Counted from the stretch's first letter, positions 36,730-45,178 are shown. The stretch is 64,000 bases of DNA from Noviherbaspirillum soli (GCF_015352955.1 NZ_JACYOX010000012.1:61480-125479); one strand, 5' to 3'. Notes: generated by a model not told the origin, from the letters alone. Program-made: numbers and translations.

Positions 36730-37160
36730 CAGGGAACGGTTGCTCTTCGGGAAGAAAGCTCAGGACTGCGTGAAAGAAGATGCCTTTGATCCGGTTGCAC
36801 CGTCCATGAGGCTGACGATGGCCGGGGGCCAGTTCAGCCTGCCCATCTACCTGGCTTGGCCGTGGGCAAGTTCGCCAAACGATATAGAATGGCGCCTTTT
36901 CCCGTTGCGGTTGCTTGCGCCAGCCGTAGCGACCGCCACCTTGCAGGCATGCGCAGCAGGCGACTCCATAGGGACACAAGCGGCTTGCCGGTCTATCCGC
37001 CTCGGCGGCGAAGCTCAGCCACCCGGCAATGGCCGGTTGCAGCCGGATGGCACCCGTTTCCCTGTCAGTTTCCCTGGTCGCAGCCCTGCATGCGACGCAG
37101 TTCCTGGCACCCGCATCCGCCTGCGCCTGGGCAATGAGCAGATTCTTGATTAACAGATAA
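36730..37160. other. Intergenic region upstream of dusA
   Basis: No gene is supported. TATAGAAT near 36884 could be a -10 element, but no -35 of standard spacing is evident. The sequence probably contains remains of the same decayed BCCT locus and the dusA promoter. Confidence 0.3.
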
Positions 37161-38171
37161 ATGACTTCAACGACTTACAAGAAAAGGACCCTGTCGGTCG
37201 CGCCGATGATGGACTGGACGGACCGCCACTGCCGCATGTTCCACCGGCAGATCAGCCGCCACACCTGGCTCTACACCGAGATGGTGACCACCGGCGCGCT
37301 GCTGCACGGCGATGTGCCGCGCCACCTGGATTTCGACGGCGCCGAGCATCCGGTCGCGCTTCAACTTGGCGGCAGCGAGCCTGCAGACCTGGCGCACAGC
37401 GCCCGCCTGGGCCAGCAGTGGGGCTATGACGAAATCAACCTCAACTGCGGCTGCCCGTCGGAGCGGGTGCAGAAGGGCGCGTTTGGCGCCTGCCTGATGG
37501 CCGAGCCGCAGCTGGTGGCCGACTGCGTCAAGGCGATGCGGGACGCGGTTGACATCGATGTCACGGTCAAGCACCGCATCGGCCTCGACCAGCAGGAGTC
37601 CTATGACTTCGTGCGCGACTTCGTGGGTGCCGTCGCAGACGCGGGCTGCGCTACCTTCATCGTGCATGCCCGCAATGCCATCCTGAAGGGCCTCAGTCCG
37701 AAGGAGAACCGGGAAATCCCGCCGCTGCGCTATGACTATGCCTACCGGCTCAAGCGCGACTTTCCCGCACTCGAAATCATCCTCAACGGCGGCGTGCGCA
37801 CTTTGGCCGAGATCGACACCCACCTGCAGCATGTCGATGGCGTGATGCTGGGGCGCGAGGCCTATCACAATCCCTGGGTCATGGCCGAATTCGATGGCCG
37901 CTACTACGGCGACACTGCCGCGCCCAGGTCGCGCGCCGAAGTGCTGGCGGCCATGCTTCCCTACATCCGTAGCCAGCTTGCCCTGCATGGCCCGGATGCG
38001 CCGGGCGGCGGGCTGCGCCTCAACAGCATCACCCGGCACATGCTGGGCCTCACCATGGGCCTGCCGGGCGCCCGCCGCTTCCGGCAAATGCTGTCCGACC
38101 CGAAGCAGCTGGCCAAGGGCGACCCGTCGCTGCTGCTGGACGCGCTGGCCAGCCTGCCGGCCGCTGCCTGA
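37161..38171 (+). CDS. dusA: tRNA-dihydrouridine(20/20a) synthase DusA
   Basis: A 336-residue FMN-dependent TIM-barrel enzyme. It begins with LSVAPMMDWTDRHCRMFHR, has the active-site Cys in LNCGCPSERVQKGAFGACLM and the FMN-binding NGGVRT and GVMLGREAYHNPW. The MMDWTDRHCR and HARNAILKGLSPKENREIPPL stretches identify DusA rather than DusB or DusC. It reduces U20/U20a in the D-loop of tRNA. dusA is a known phage integration target in several genera, but no integrase or att repeat is visible here. Confidence 0.96.
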   Translation: MTSTTYKKRTLSVAPMMDWTDRHCRMFHRQISRHTWLYTEMVTTGALLHGDVPRHLDFDGAEHPVALQLGGSEPADLAHSARLGQQWGYDEINLNCGCPSERVQKGAFGACLMAEPQLVADCVKAMRDAVDIDVTVKHRIGLDQQESYDFVRDFVGAVADAGCATFIVHARNAILKGLSPKENREIPPLRYDYAYRLKRDFPALEIILNGGVRTLAEIDTHLQHVDGVMLGREAYHNPWVMAEFDGRYYGDTAAPRSRAEVLAAMLPYIRSQLALHGPDAPGGGLRLNSITRHMLGLTMGLPGARRFRQMLSDPKQLAKGDPSLLLDALASLPAAA

Positions 38172-38184
38172 CTTCCTCCTTCCC

Positions 38185-38206
38185 GCGCTGCCCTTGCGGG
38201 CAGCGC
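38185..38206 (+). terminator. Probable dusA terminator
   Basis: A perfect 9-bp stem, GCGCTGCCC/GGGCAGCGC with a TTGC loop, lies 14 bases after the dusA stop. The following sequence is only moderately T-rich, so termination efficiency is uncertain. Confidence 0.5.
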
Positions 38207-38373
38207 CGCGTCTTCCTTGCTATCCGCTCATTCGGTAACCGAACACCTACCGCGAGGTTGGAAAGAATGTAACGATTTCCCTCGTTGCATGTAAGTTTTA
38301 CCCCTGCGTTCGACCACTTTCCGTGAATTAAGCCCAAATGACTGTTTCTTAAGGATTTCGGCACATTTAAAAC

Positions 38374-38390
38374 TTGGCACGGAAAGTGCG
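38374..38390 (+). promoter_or_regulatory. Sigma-54-type promoter of the lipoprotein gene
   Basis: TTGGCACGGAAAGTGCG has the -24 GG and -12 GC elements exactly 10 bases apart and matches TGGCACG-N4-TTGC except for one base (GTGC). It lies about 140 bases before the lipoprotein start in an AT-rich region. RpoN-dependent expression implies an enhancer-binding activator that is not visible here. Confidence 0.7.
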
Positions 38391-38530
38391 TTAACACACT
38401 CCGTAAAGAGGGTTTGCAATCTGGCAATGCAAGAATCGCAAGCTGGCCATCGCCCATGTTGGCATACGGCTTCGGGAAAGCGGCTTCTAGTGCAGGTGCA
38501 ATCCAACCGGAACCAATACAAGGAGTCCTC

Positions 38531-38986
38531 ATGCAAGCACTATCCAGGCTGTCCAGGGCCATGCTGGCCATGGCGGCGATCAGCGCAGCGCTGATCGGCT
38601 GCGAGCGGCGTGCTGCCGACACCACGTCGCCCGGCGCATCGACCAGCAGCGCGACCACGCCAAGCACGACCGCCTCGCCGTCCACCGGCAGCGCCGGCAG
38701 CGGCAGCACCGGCGGCACCATGTCCGGCGGTTCGACCACCGGTTCCACCAGCGCCGGCGGCACGGCGGCCGGCACCACTTCCGATGGCAGCACGGCCGGC
38801 ACTGCCGGTTCTACTGGCGCGACAGGATCGTCCGGCTCCACCAGCGGCTCGGCTGGCGGCGGCATGTCGGGCAGCACCACCGGCGACGGCACCTCCGGCA
38901 GCACCGGCGCGACCGGCGCAGGACCGTCCGGCACCACCGGCACCGGTGGCACGTCAGGCACCACCGCCAGCGGCGCGGCACGCTAG
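38531..38986 (+). CDS. Gly/Ser/Thr-rich lipoprotein
   Basis: A 151-residue protein with a lipoprotein signal (MLAMAAISAALIGC, lipobox Cys near residue 24). The rest is almost wholly Gly, Ser, Thr and Ala in short repeats of the STG/GTTG type. It should be a flexible, disordered surface or periplasmic spacer anchored by lipid. AAGGAGTCCTC precedes ATG 38531, and a sigma-54-type promoter lies upstream. No domain is recognisable; it may be a stress-linked envelope protein like its BON-domain neighbour. Confidence 0.75.
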   Translation: MQALSRLSRAMLAMAAISAALIGCERRAADTTSPGASTSSATTPSTTASPSTGSAGSGSTGGTMSGGSTTGSTSAGGTAAGTTSDGSTAGTAGSTGATGSSGSTSGSAGGGMSGSTTGDGTSGSTGATGAGPSGTTGTGGTSGTTASGAAR

Positions 38987-39079
38987 GGGCCGCGCATTGA
39001 TTCACAAGACGACGCTGCGGGCCTTGCCGCCCGCAGCATCCTGAACCACATTTCAACAACCTTTTTGGGGGGATTTACC

Positions 39080-39604
39080 ATGAAAAACACCACACGCACT
39101 TCCGCACTGATGATGGCCCTGCTGCTGTCGACCGCCATGCTCGGCGCCTGCAAGAAAGCCGATGACACGGCCGCCACGCCGGCAGCCAGCGGCAGCACCG
39201 CGACCACGACCACCACCACGACCACCCCGGCCGCGCCAGCCGCGCCGGCGGCGACGACCAGCAGCACGACCACCGCGCCGGCCGCTGACTCCGCCGCCGC
39301 AGCCGCCAACAATGCCGCAGCCGCCGCCAACAATGCCGCCGCTGCCGCCGGAACGGCCGCAGCCAATGCCACCGACAAGGCCGGCGACGCGCTGAGCGAC
39401 TCCGCCATCACCGGCAAGGTCAAGGCAGCGCTGCTGGCCGATGCCGAGGTCAAGGGCACCGACATCAATGTCGAGACCAGCAAGGGCGACGTGATGCTGA
39501 GCGGTTTCGTCGAGAGCCAGGCGCAGATCGACAAGGCGGCCACGCTGGCCAAGAACATCGATGGCGTCAAGCAGGTCAGCAACAAGCTCGAAATCAAGAA
39601 GTAA
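39080..39604 (+). CDS. BON-domain lipoprotein
   Basis: A 174-residue protein with a lipobox (LLLSTAMLGAC, Cys near residue 24) and a Thr/Pro/Ala-rich linker with poly-Thr and repeated AAANNAAA. One C-terminal BON domain spans about 115-172 (ITGKVKAALLADAEVKGTDINVETSKGDVMLSGFVES). BON proteins bind membranes and support envelope integrity under osmotic stress (OsmY/DolP type); DolP has two BON domains, this has one. GGGGGG precedes the start. Confidence 0.88.
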   Translation: MKNTTRTSALMMALLLSTAMLGACKKADDTAATPAASGSTATTTTTTTTPAAPAAPAATTSSTTTAPAADSAAAAANNAAAAANNAAAAAGTAAANATDKAGDALSDSAITGKVKAALLADAEVKGTDINVETSKGDVMLSGFVESQAQIDKAATLAKNIDGVKQVSNKLEIKK

Positions 39605-39662
39605 TGCACCCGGCGGATGACCTTGCCGTCGTCCGCCTGACCGCCGCGCGGCAGGCGCAGGC

Positions 39663-40163
39663 ATGAGCGGCATCTTCGACGTCGACTGGGCCGAAGTCTT
39701 CGCCTTCGGCGTTTCGCCGCTTGAAATCGTCGTGCGCGGCACGGCGATGTACTGGTTCCTGTTCGTGATCTTCCGCTTCGTGGTGCGGCGGGACGTCGGC
39801 TCGGTAGGCGTGGCCGACATCCTGATCCTCGTCATCGTCGCGGATGCGGCCCAGAACGGCATGTCCGGCGAATACACTTCGGTGCCCGACGGCATGCTGC
39901 TGGTCGGCACCCTGATCTTCTGGAATGCGCTTCTGGACCGTCTGAGCTTCCACTTTCCCGCCTTTTCCCGTTTTACCGAAGCGCCGCCATTGCTGCTCGT
40001 CAGGAACGGCCGCATGCTGCGCGCCAACATGCGGCGCGAATACATCACCGAAAACGAGCTGTGGACCCAGCTGCGCCAGCAGGGAGTCGACGACCTGGCG
40101 CAGGTGAAGAAGGCCTATCTGGAACCCGACGGCGAGTTCAGCGTGATCCGCAGAGATGGATAG
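39663..40163 (+). CDS. DUF421 (YetF-like) membrane protein
   Basis: A 166-residue protein with two to three N-terminal transmembrane helices (RGTAMYWFLFVIFRFVVRR, ADILILVIVADAAQNGM) followed by the cytoplasmic DUF421 domain: PPLLLVRNGRMLRANMRREYITENELWTQLRQQGVDDLAQVKKAYLEPDG. The family is widespread, and YetF-like proteins are linked to stress or spore-membrane functions. The biochemical role is unknown. It lies among envelope-stress genes. Confidence 0.85.
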   Translation: MSGIFDVDWAEVFAFGVSPLEIVVRGTAMYWFLFVIFRFVVRRDVGSVGVADILILVIVADAAQNGMSGEYTSVPDGMLLVGTLIFWNALLDRLSFHFPAFSRFTEAPPLLLVRNGRMLRANMRREYITENELWTQLRQQGVDDLAQVKKAYLEPDGEFSVIRRDG

Positions 40164-40175
40164 ATTCCCGCGTCG

Positions 40176-40709
40176 TCAGTGATGGCGGTAATGCGGGCGG
40201 CGCACCACGTGGTAACGGTAGCTGTCGTCCTCGTTGTCGGCATCGGGCATGCCGAATTCGCTGCGCAGTTCATGGCGTCGCGTGCGGATGTCGCAGGTCA
40301 GGGCGTCGAACGACAGGTCAAGACCGTCGAGCTGCGGAAACAGCCGGGTCTGCTCGTCTTCGATGTGGTGGCCGATACAGCTTGCCAGCGTGGTGAACTT
40401 GGCATTGTAGAGCCGGTCGCCGGCCTGCATGGTTTCGAGTTCGCCGACCAGCCGCCGGATGATGGCATGCTCCACTTCCGCCTGTTCCAGGATGAAGGTA
40501 TCGTCCATGACTTCGGCCAGCGCCGGATACAGATGTTCTTCCTTGACCTGGGCATGGATCACGACCTCGGTGCAGGCCAGTTCCACCAGCGTCTGCCGCG
40601 CATCGTCGGCGGCGCTTTCGCGCAACCGGTCGAATGCCGCGAACAGGACCAGCAGGCGGTCATGATCCTCGGTCAACATGTCGATGATGTCGGCTGCCTT
40701 GCGGCCCAT
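40176..40709 (-). CDS. Hemerythrin HHE-domain protein
   Basis: A 177-residue four-helix protein with the His and Glu iron ligands spaced as in HHE domains: TEDHDRLLVLFAAFDRL, EVVIHAQVKEEHLYPAL, EVEHAIIRRLV and IGHHIEDEQTRLFPQL. It could bind a di-iron centre and sense or store O2 or NO. Start 40709 is preceded by GGGGAGAACGCC; the longer frame to 40814 lacks a site. It is transcribed opposite to its neighbours. Confidence 0.85.
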   Translation of the reverse strand: MGRKAADIIDMLTEDHDRLLVLFAAFDRLRESAADDARQTLVELACTEVVIHAQVKEEHLYPALAEVMDDTFILEQAEVEHAIIRRLVGELETMQAGDRLYNAKFTTLASCIGHHIEDEQTRLFPQLDGLDLSFDALTCDIRTRRHELRSEFGMPDADNEDDSYRYHVVRRPHYRHH

Positions 40710-40974
40710 GGCGTTCTCCCCGAAAGCGTGCTGGATTGGATGAGCAATCTTCATGCCCATTACCATGTGTAACCGTTTGTCACTATCCGCGCCGGAAAGG
40801 GAACCCGGCCTCATCCATTGTCCTTATTGCATTCTTTACCGCGACTGCCTGCAAAATTTACTGAGGCCGCAGGGCGCTTTTACTGCCCTTGCCAGCGGGG
40901 GTAGGGAAGCGCCTTGGGCATGCTTGTTGCCTGTCTCTGTACATGATCGTACCAACGCATGACAGAGGACATCC

Positions 40975-41316
40975 ATGGAAAGCCGCCTCAAACGATATCC
41001 GAATGGTGCACGCGGCCTGTTGCGAGTATTGAAAGGAGGCGCTGCGACGCGTCCCGGCCGGACACGCGCGCCGCGCTTTTCCAGCATGTTCGCGCGGGAT
41101 GCCAGCGCAACCGAAATGCTGCAGGGCTGTCCGGTGGTCACCGCCACCGGCGATTGGGTTGGCGCGGTGCGATCCATTCTGATCGACGTGCGCAGCCGGC
41201 AGCTGCGCTATGTGATGCTGCTGTCGCGGCCCGGAAATGCGCTGGTGGCCATTCCCTGGCATGCGCTGTACTTCGACTCCTCGCTGTCGCGTCTGGTCTA
41301 CTTCACCTGCACCTGA
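40975..41316 (+). CDS. PRC-barrel domain protein
   Basis: A 113-residue protein with a basic, Arg-rich N-terminal tail (about 38 residues) and one PRC-barrel-like domain: MLQGCPVVTATGDWVGAVRSILIDVRSRQLRYVMLLSRPGNALVAIPWHAL. Stand-alone PRC-barrel proteins are small beta-barrels of stress and photosynthetic or ribosome-assembly relevance. The VAIPWHAL motif is typical of this small soluble class. The fold is likely; the role is unknown. Confidence 0.75.
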   Translation: MESRLKRYPNGARGLLRVLKGGAATRPGRTRAPRFSSMFARDASATEMLQGCPVVTATGDWVGAVRSILIDVRSRQLRYVMLLSRPGNALVAIPWHALYFDSSLSRLVYFTCT

Positions 41317-41385
41317 TGCCGTTACACCTGCCGCATGCGCGTCGCCGGGCCGGCGGCGCCCAGGTTCGATCAGTGGAGAAAGAGC

Positions 41386-42546
41386 ATGGCTACATTGGAA
41401 CAAAGCATCGATGTCAATGTGTCCGCGGCCACCGCCTATGCGCTCTGGCTGCGGGCGGAAGACTATCCGCGCTTCATGGAAGGCGTGCGGGAAGTGGGCC
41501 GCGCCGGAGACAAGCGCCTGCACTGGCGGGCCATGCGACACGAGCATGAAGTGGAATGGGACTCCGAAATCACCGAAACCATTCCCGACCAGCTGATCCG
41601 CTGGCGCGACCTTGGCGGCCAGCATCATGGCAGCCTGGCTTTCGAGCCCTTGCACGCTGGCCAGACCCGGATTCACATGCGCATGGAGTTCGACGCGCTG
41701 CCGATCGACCGCGAGCAGGCGCTGACCCAGCGGATTGCAGGCGATCTCGACCGCTTCAAGCGCATGGCCGAACAGCAGGGCATGCCGCCGGCTGAGGGCG
41801 GCAATGCCATGGCCGGCGCCAGCGTCAATGCCTCTGCTGGGGCTAATGCCTACGCCAGCGCCAATGCTGCAGGCAATGCCGACGTCAATGCCGACGCCAC
41901 CCAAAGCCCCGTGGGCAAGACAGTCGGCCAGACCGGCGCGGAGCGCGAAGAAGCCCGCGCCTCGGGCACTGCGGGCGCACAGCAGGCGCAGGCCGCATCG
42001 GGTGCGCATCGGGAAAGTGAGCAGGACGGGGCAGGGCGCAGCGAAGGCGCAGGCCGCGGCGGCCCCCAGGCCTGGCTGCGCAGCCAATTTGCCGGCTGGG
42101 AAGAACCGATGGCGCTGGTGCGCAAGGTGACAGAGGAAGCCGACCAGCTGTTCGCGCGCTTCATTGGCCGTCCGATCGCGGCCAAGAGCGGCGAAGGCGG
42201 CGAAGCGGGCAAGTGGATGCCGCCGGTGGAAGTGCTGCAGCGCGACGACCGTTTGCTGATCTGCGTCGACCTGCCGGGCATCAGCCGCGACAGCGTCAAC
42301 GTGGAAGTCCAGCGCGACCGGGTGCTGGTGGACGGCGAGCGCAAGGATGACTTCGCCTCCGGCAATGCGCCGGGCTTCCGCCGTTCGGAGCGCAGCTACG
42401 GGCCGTTCCACCGCACGGTGCCGCTGCCCGAAGGCGTCGACCCGGACTCCGCGCAGGCAAGCATGCGCGACGGCGTGCTGGAAATCTCGCTGCGCATGCC
42501 CAGTCCGGCCGAACGGCGCGGCAAGCGTCTGGACATACAGGACTGA
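41386..42546 (+). CDS. SRPBCC-Hsp20 fusion protein
   Basis: A 386-residue protein joining two domains rarely seen together. Residues 1-130 form an SRPBCC (cyclase/dehydrase-like) ligand-binding fold with WLRAEDYPRFMEGVREVGR, EWDSEITETIPDQLIRW and GQTRIHMRMEFDAL. A low-complexity Asn/Ala/Gly/Gln linker follows (about 140-235, NASAGANAYASANAAGNAD). Residues 275-386 are an alpha-crystallin domain (PPVEVLQRDDRLLICVDLPG, ERSYGPFHRTVPLPEGVD, GVLEISLRM). The small heat-shock domain should hold unfolded clients; the SRPBCC part may bind a hydrophobic ligand or lipid. TGGAGAAAGAGC precedes ATG 41386, and a terminator follows the gene. Confidence 0.85.
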   Translation: MATLEQSIDVNVSAATAYALWLRAEDYPRFMEGVREVGRAGDKRLHWRAMRHEHEVEWDSEITETIPDQLIRWRDLGGQHHGSLAFEPLHAGQTRIHMRMEFDALPIDREQALTQRIAGDLDRFKRMAEQQGMPPAEGGNAMAGASVNASAGANAYASANAAGNADVNADATQSPVGKTVGQTGAEREEARASGTAGAQQAQAASGAHRESEQDGAGRSEGAGRGGPQAWLRSQFAGWEEPMALVRKVTEEADQLFARFIGRPIAAKSGEGGEAGKWMPPVEVLQRDDRLLICVDLPGISRDSVNVEVQRDRVLVDGERKDDFASGNAPGFRRSERSYGPFHRTVPLPEGVDPDSAQASMRDGVLEISLRMPSPAERRGKRLDIQD

Positions 42547-42623
42547 ACAACGCGGCAAGCAGGCCTGCCGGCCGGGGCGCGGCATGGTGCGCCTGCCAGC
42601 GGCTCGTTTGCCTGGATGGATAG

Positions 42624-42653
42624 CCGGCCGGCGCAGCAGCCGGCCGGTTTTTT
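42624..42653 (+). terminator. Intrinsic terminator after the Hsp20 fusion gene
   Basis: A 9-bp GC stem, CCGGCCGGC/GCCGGCCGG with a GCAGCA loop, is followed directly by six T residues (42648-42653), about 80 bases after the gene stop. Confidence 0.9.
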
Positions 42654-42724
42654 ACCTTTTCACACTGGCGGCGTTGCGCCGGCCGGTAATTTGTCGATTA
42701 TCTTTGAACCAGGAGTGTGGTTGC

Positions 42725-43039
42725 ATGCTTGCAGACCTTACCGGATGGATCAGCGCACTGATCCTTATTCTTACCATCTCGCGCCAGGTGTACAAACAGT
42801 GGCGCAGCCGCAGCACCGCCGGCGTGTCGAGCTGGCTCTTCATCGGCCAGCTGGCCGCCTCCACCGGCTTTGTGATCTACAGCTTTCTGGTCGAGAACTG
42901 GGTGTTCGTCGCCACCAATGCCTTCATGCTGCTGACCGCCGTCGTGGGCCAGCTGATCTATCTGGCCAATCGGCGGCGCGAGGAAAAAAAGCAGAATCTC
43001 GTGTCCAATACCGCGCAGCGCAATACCGAGCCGGCATAA
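42725..43039 (+). CDS. SemiSWEET/PQ-loop-type membrane protein
   Basis: A 104-residue protein with three transmembrane helices in one PQ-loop-like repeat: LTGWISALILILTISRQVYKQW, SSWLFIGQLAASTGFVIYSF and FVATNAFMLLTAVVGQLIYLANRR. The motif RSRSTAGVSSWLF resembles the SemiSWEET loop, where the PQ dipeptide is often degenerate. Homodimers of SemiSWEETs transport sugars by facilitated diffusion; the substrate here is unknown. The start is the first Met before the first helix. Confidence 0.75.
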   Translation: MLADLTGWISALILILTISRQVYKQWRSRSTAGVSSWLFIGQLAASTGFVIYSFLVENWVFVATNAFMLLTAVVGQLIYLANRRREEKKQNLVSNTAQRNTEPA

Positions 43040-43140
43040 AGTTTGCATAATTGCCATGATAATGGACGCCCCCGCGGCTGCCGCGCCGTCTCGGCGCGGA
43101 GACGGCGGCGCCGCTCTCCAATCGATGCAGAGGTAATGCA

Positions 43141-43404
43141 ATGAATGACCCAGACGAACATGAACACAGTCCGAAGACGCTGCTGAAAACCATGGCGGTT
43201 GCCGCAGTGCTGGCTGCCGCGGTCAGTGCCTGCAACAAGTCGCTGGACAAGCCGGCGCTGCCGCAGCCGCCCAAGCCGCATACTTCCGAGGCCAGCCCCG
43301 GCCCCATTGAAATCAAGCGCGCCATCTTCAGCGTACAGCCGGGCGAGCCGGTCTTTTACCGCGCTGGCGAACAGCATGGCCCGCGCTTCGTGATCCAGAC
43401 CTGA
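43141..43404 (+). CDS. Small putative lipoprotein, 87 residues
   Basis: A short cytoplasmic-type N-terminus (MNDPDEHEHSPKTLLKTM) leads into a hydrophobic helix AVAAVLAAAVSAC. The last Cys (residue 31) may be a lipidation site or the helix end. A Pro-rich mature part (KPALPQPPKPHTSEASPGP) and an RAIFSVQPGEPVF segment follow. The long polar N-region is unusual for a lipoprotein. GAGGTAATGCA precedes the ATG. It may be co-transcribed with the next exported protein. Confidence 0.6.
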   Translation: MNDPDEHEHSPKTLLKTMAVAAVLAAAVSACNKSLDKPALPQPPKPHTSEASPGPIEIKRAIFSVQPGEPVFYRAGEQHGPRFVIQT

Positions 43405-43436
43405 GCGCTGTGCCAGTCTTGAACAAGGAGGGAGCG

Positions 43437-43973
43437 ATGTTCCGAGTCACCATCGCCACGCTGCTGGCGGGCTGCTTCATCGGCACTGCCGCGCAGGGCC
43501 AGACGCCTGAGGCCCCGGTGCAGCCGCAGACCGAGAGAGGCGTGAAGTACCTATGCGGCGGCGTCGGCCAGGATGAGTCCGACTACATGAAGACCCAGGC
43601 CCGCGGCCATGGCCTGCTGATGACCTTTGCCACCCGCGACGGCAGTTACCTGGCCAAGGTGCATGTCGATATTGCGGATCGCAAGGGCGCCCACCTGATG
43701 GCCATCGATTGCGATGCGCCGATGCTGCTGGTCGACCTGCCGCCCGCCAATGGCTATCGCATCCTGGCGCAGACAGGCGGCATCAGCCTGCATCGCACCG
43801 CCAGTGTCAAAAAAGGCGGCAACAACCGGACGGTTTTCGTCTGGCCAAGCCAGGATGGGCCGTCGGAAAAGCCGACCCGCGCCGAAAAACGCGGCCTGCC
43901 GGAACCGGACGGCCCTGCGGACCCGCATGGCGAACCGCAATTGCGCAGCCAGTCTGAAATGCGGCGTCCATAA
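43437..43973 (+). CDS. Hypothetical exported protein, 178 residues
   Basis: A signal peptide (MFRVTIATLLAGCFIGTAAQG) and then a soluble domain with two Cys (YLCGGVG, AIDCDAP) and a basic Pro-rich tail (EKPTRAEKRGLPEPDGPADP). AAGGAGGGAGCG stands directly before ATG 43437, a strong initiation site; the longer frame from 43410 has none. The MLLVDLPPANGYRILA stretch suggests a beta-sandwich, as in carboxypeptidase-regulatory-like folds, but this is weak. Predicted periplasmic, role unknown. Confidence 0.6.
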   Translation: MFRVTIATLLAGCFIGTAAQGQTPEAPVQPQTERGVKYLCGGVGQDESDYMKTQARGHGLLMTFATRDGSYLAKVHVDIADRKGAHLMAIDCDAPMLLVDLPPANGYRILAQTGGISLHRTASVKKGGNNRTVFVWPSQDGPSEKPTRAEKRGLPEPDGPADPHGEPQLRSQSEMRRP

Positions 43974-43990
43974 CGACGCTGCACATGAAA

Positions 43991-44039
43991 ACAGCGCGGC
44001 ATGAAAGCGTTCCGTGGGAATGCCTTCATGCCGCGCTGT
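43991..44039. terminator. Bidirectional terminator hairpin
   Basis: A stem of about 23 bp with two mismatches (ACAGCGCGGCATGAA paired with TTCATGCCGCGCTGT) and a GTG loop is followed by CATTTT. It lies between convergent genes, the exported protein at 43437 and the entericidin-like gene, and probably terminates both. Confidence 0.75.
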
Positions 44040-44098
44040 CATTTTGCGGCATGCCTGCGCGACGCATCGAGACCGGGTCCCGACGCCGCGCCGGTGGA

Positions 44099-44239
44099 TT
44101 ACTTGGCCTGCTGGCGGGAAGCTGCGTCCTGCACCTTTTCGCCGCCGCGCTCGACATCCTTGCCCATGCCTTTCATCGTGTTGCAGCCGGTCAGGCCCAT
44201 CACCATCAGCACACCCATTACCGCGATCAGTTTTTTCAT
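44099..44239 (-). CDS. Entericidin A/B-family small lipoprotein
   Basis: A 46-residue peptide: MKKLIAVMGVLMVMGLTGC gives a lipobox with Cys at residue 19, and the mature part is NTMKGMGKDVERGGEKVQ and a short tail. This matches entericidin/EcnA-B-type lipopeptides (NTxxGxGxDVxxxGxxV). Entericidins form a toxin-antidote-like pair in enteric bacteria; single copies are common in other proteobacteria and are stress-regulated. GGGAAAACATC precedes the start. Confidence 0.85.
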   Translation of the reverse strand: MKKLIAVMGVLMVMGLTGCNTMKGMGKDVERGGEKVQDAASRQQAK

Positions 44240-44344
44240 GATGTTTTCCCTATAAGTAATTAGCCATGACGGCTATCTTTCCTGTATTTGCCTTCTTGCC
44301 CGTCGCCAGGAAAGCCACGCCGGAGGCAATTCAAAAATAGCGGC

Positions 44345-44749
44345 TCAGCGCCGTGAACGGATCATCTGCGTCAGGGACGCCAGCCCGCGCGTAGCCACCC
44401 GCATCCTGGCCGGGTCCTGCAGGGTGGTCGTGATCATCGCTGCTGCGCTGCTGACCAGCGGCGCGGCGCGCCCGAGGCCGTTGATGGCGCGACGCGGCCC
44501 GATGATGACCAGCGCCGCCACGCCGCCGGCAATCAGCCACGGATGGCTGAGCAGCCAGCGCATGCTCTGGCTGCGCGGGAAGGGGTGGTTCACCGGGTCG
44601 TGCATCAGTTCCTTCATGCTCGGGCCGGCATCACCCGCGTCCATTGCATGCATCTGCTGCCGATACGACGCGCGGCTGGCATGGATCCTGGCCAGCAGCG
44701 CATCGCGCTGTTCCTCCAACGGACCACCTTGTGGCGGTTTTACAGTCAT
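44345..44749 (-). CDS. YqjK-like membrane protein
   Basis: A 134-residue protein with a polar N-terminus, one transmembrane helix near 72-88 (HPWLIAGGVAALVIIGPRR) and a second weaker hydrophobic stretch (APLVSSAAAMITTTL), then a basic tail. It starts four bases inside the stop of the holin-like gene. The order DUF883, holin-like, this protein matches yqjD-yqjE-yqjK of enterics; the assignment rests mainly on that order. Confidence 0.6.
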   Translation of the reverse strand: MTVKPPQGGPLEEQRDALLARIHASRASYRQQMHAMDAGDAGPSMKELMHDPVNHPFPRSQSMRWLLSHPWLIAGGVAALVIIGPRRAINGLGRAAPLVSSAAAMITTTLQDPARMRVATRGLASLTQMIRSRR

Positions 44750-45114
44750 AGCGTTTCCTTGATCAGGTCAATGTCACGCTGCACTTCGGCGCGCACATGG
44801 GAAAATGGCTCGGATGGCGCGACATGCTTCCTGGCCAGGAACAGGCCAGCGCCGGCGCCGGCGCCAAAGGCGAGAAAGACCAGCCAGGCCACCAGGATGC
44901 GGTAGTCGGTTTCCCAAAAGCTGACGATGATGGCCACGCCCAGGAAGACCGTCGCCAGCAGGCCGAAGATGGCGGCGACGGCGAAGCCGATCACCTGCTT
45001 GACCAGCACCGCGCCCTGCATCTTCGCCTCGATTTTCAGCAGGCTCAGATAGTCGCCGGCGCGCTCGCTCATCATCAGCGCGAGCTGTTTGGATTTTTTT
45101 ATCTTCTCGAACAC
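44746..45114 (-). CDS. Phage holin 3_6-type (YqjE-like) membrane protein
   Basis: A 122-residue protein with two transmembrane helices (VIGFAVAAIFGLLATVFLGVAIIVSFW and ILVAWLVFLAFGAGAGAGLFLA) separated by a short loop, and polar ends. This is the Phage_holin_3_6/YqjE family, which is cellular rather than phage-borne. It lies between the DUF883 gene and the YqjK-like gene. In E. coli the yqjDE products associate with membranes, and YqjD/ElaB bind ribosomes. Confidence 0.85.
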   Translation of the reverse strand: MFEKIKKSKQLALMMSERAGDYLSLLKIEAKMQGAVLVKQVIGFAVAAIFGLLATVFLGVAIIVSFWETDYRILVAWLVFLAFGAGAGAGLFLARKHVAPSEPFSHVRAEVQRDIDLIKETL

Positions 45115-45178
45115 ATGAAACCCCAGATCTGGTTGGACGATGGACAGGCACGGCCCGGCAGGCGGGCCGCGCGCCCTG

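Noticed and set aside
37161..38171. dusA-borne integration site
   Set aside because: dusA is intact and no integrase or direct repeat was seen on either side.
44746..45114. Prophage remnant suggested by a holin-type protein
   Set aside because: The family is the cellular YqjE type and sits in the yqjD-E-K order; no other phage gene is present.
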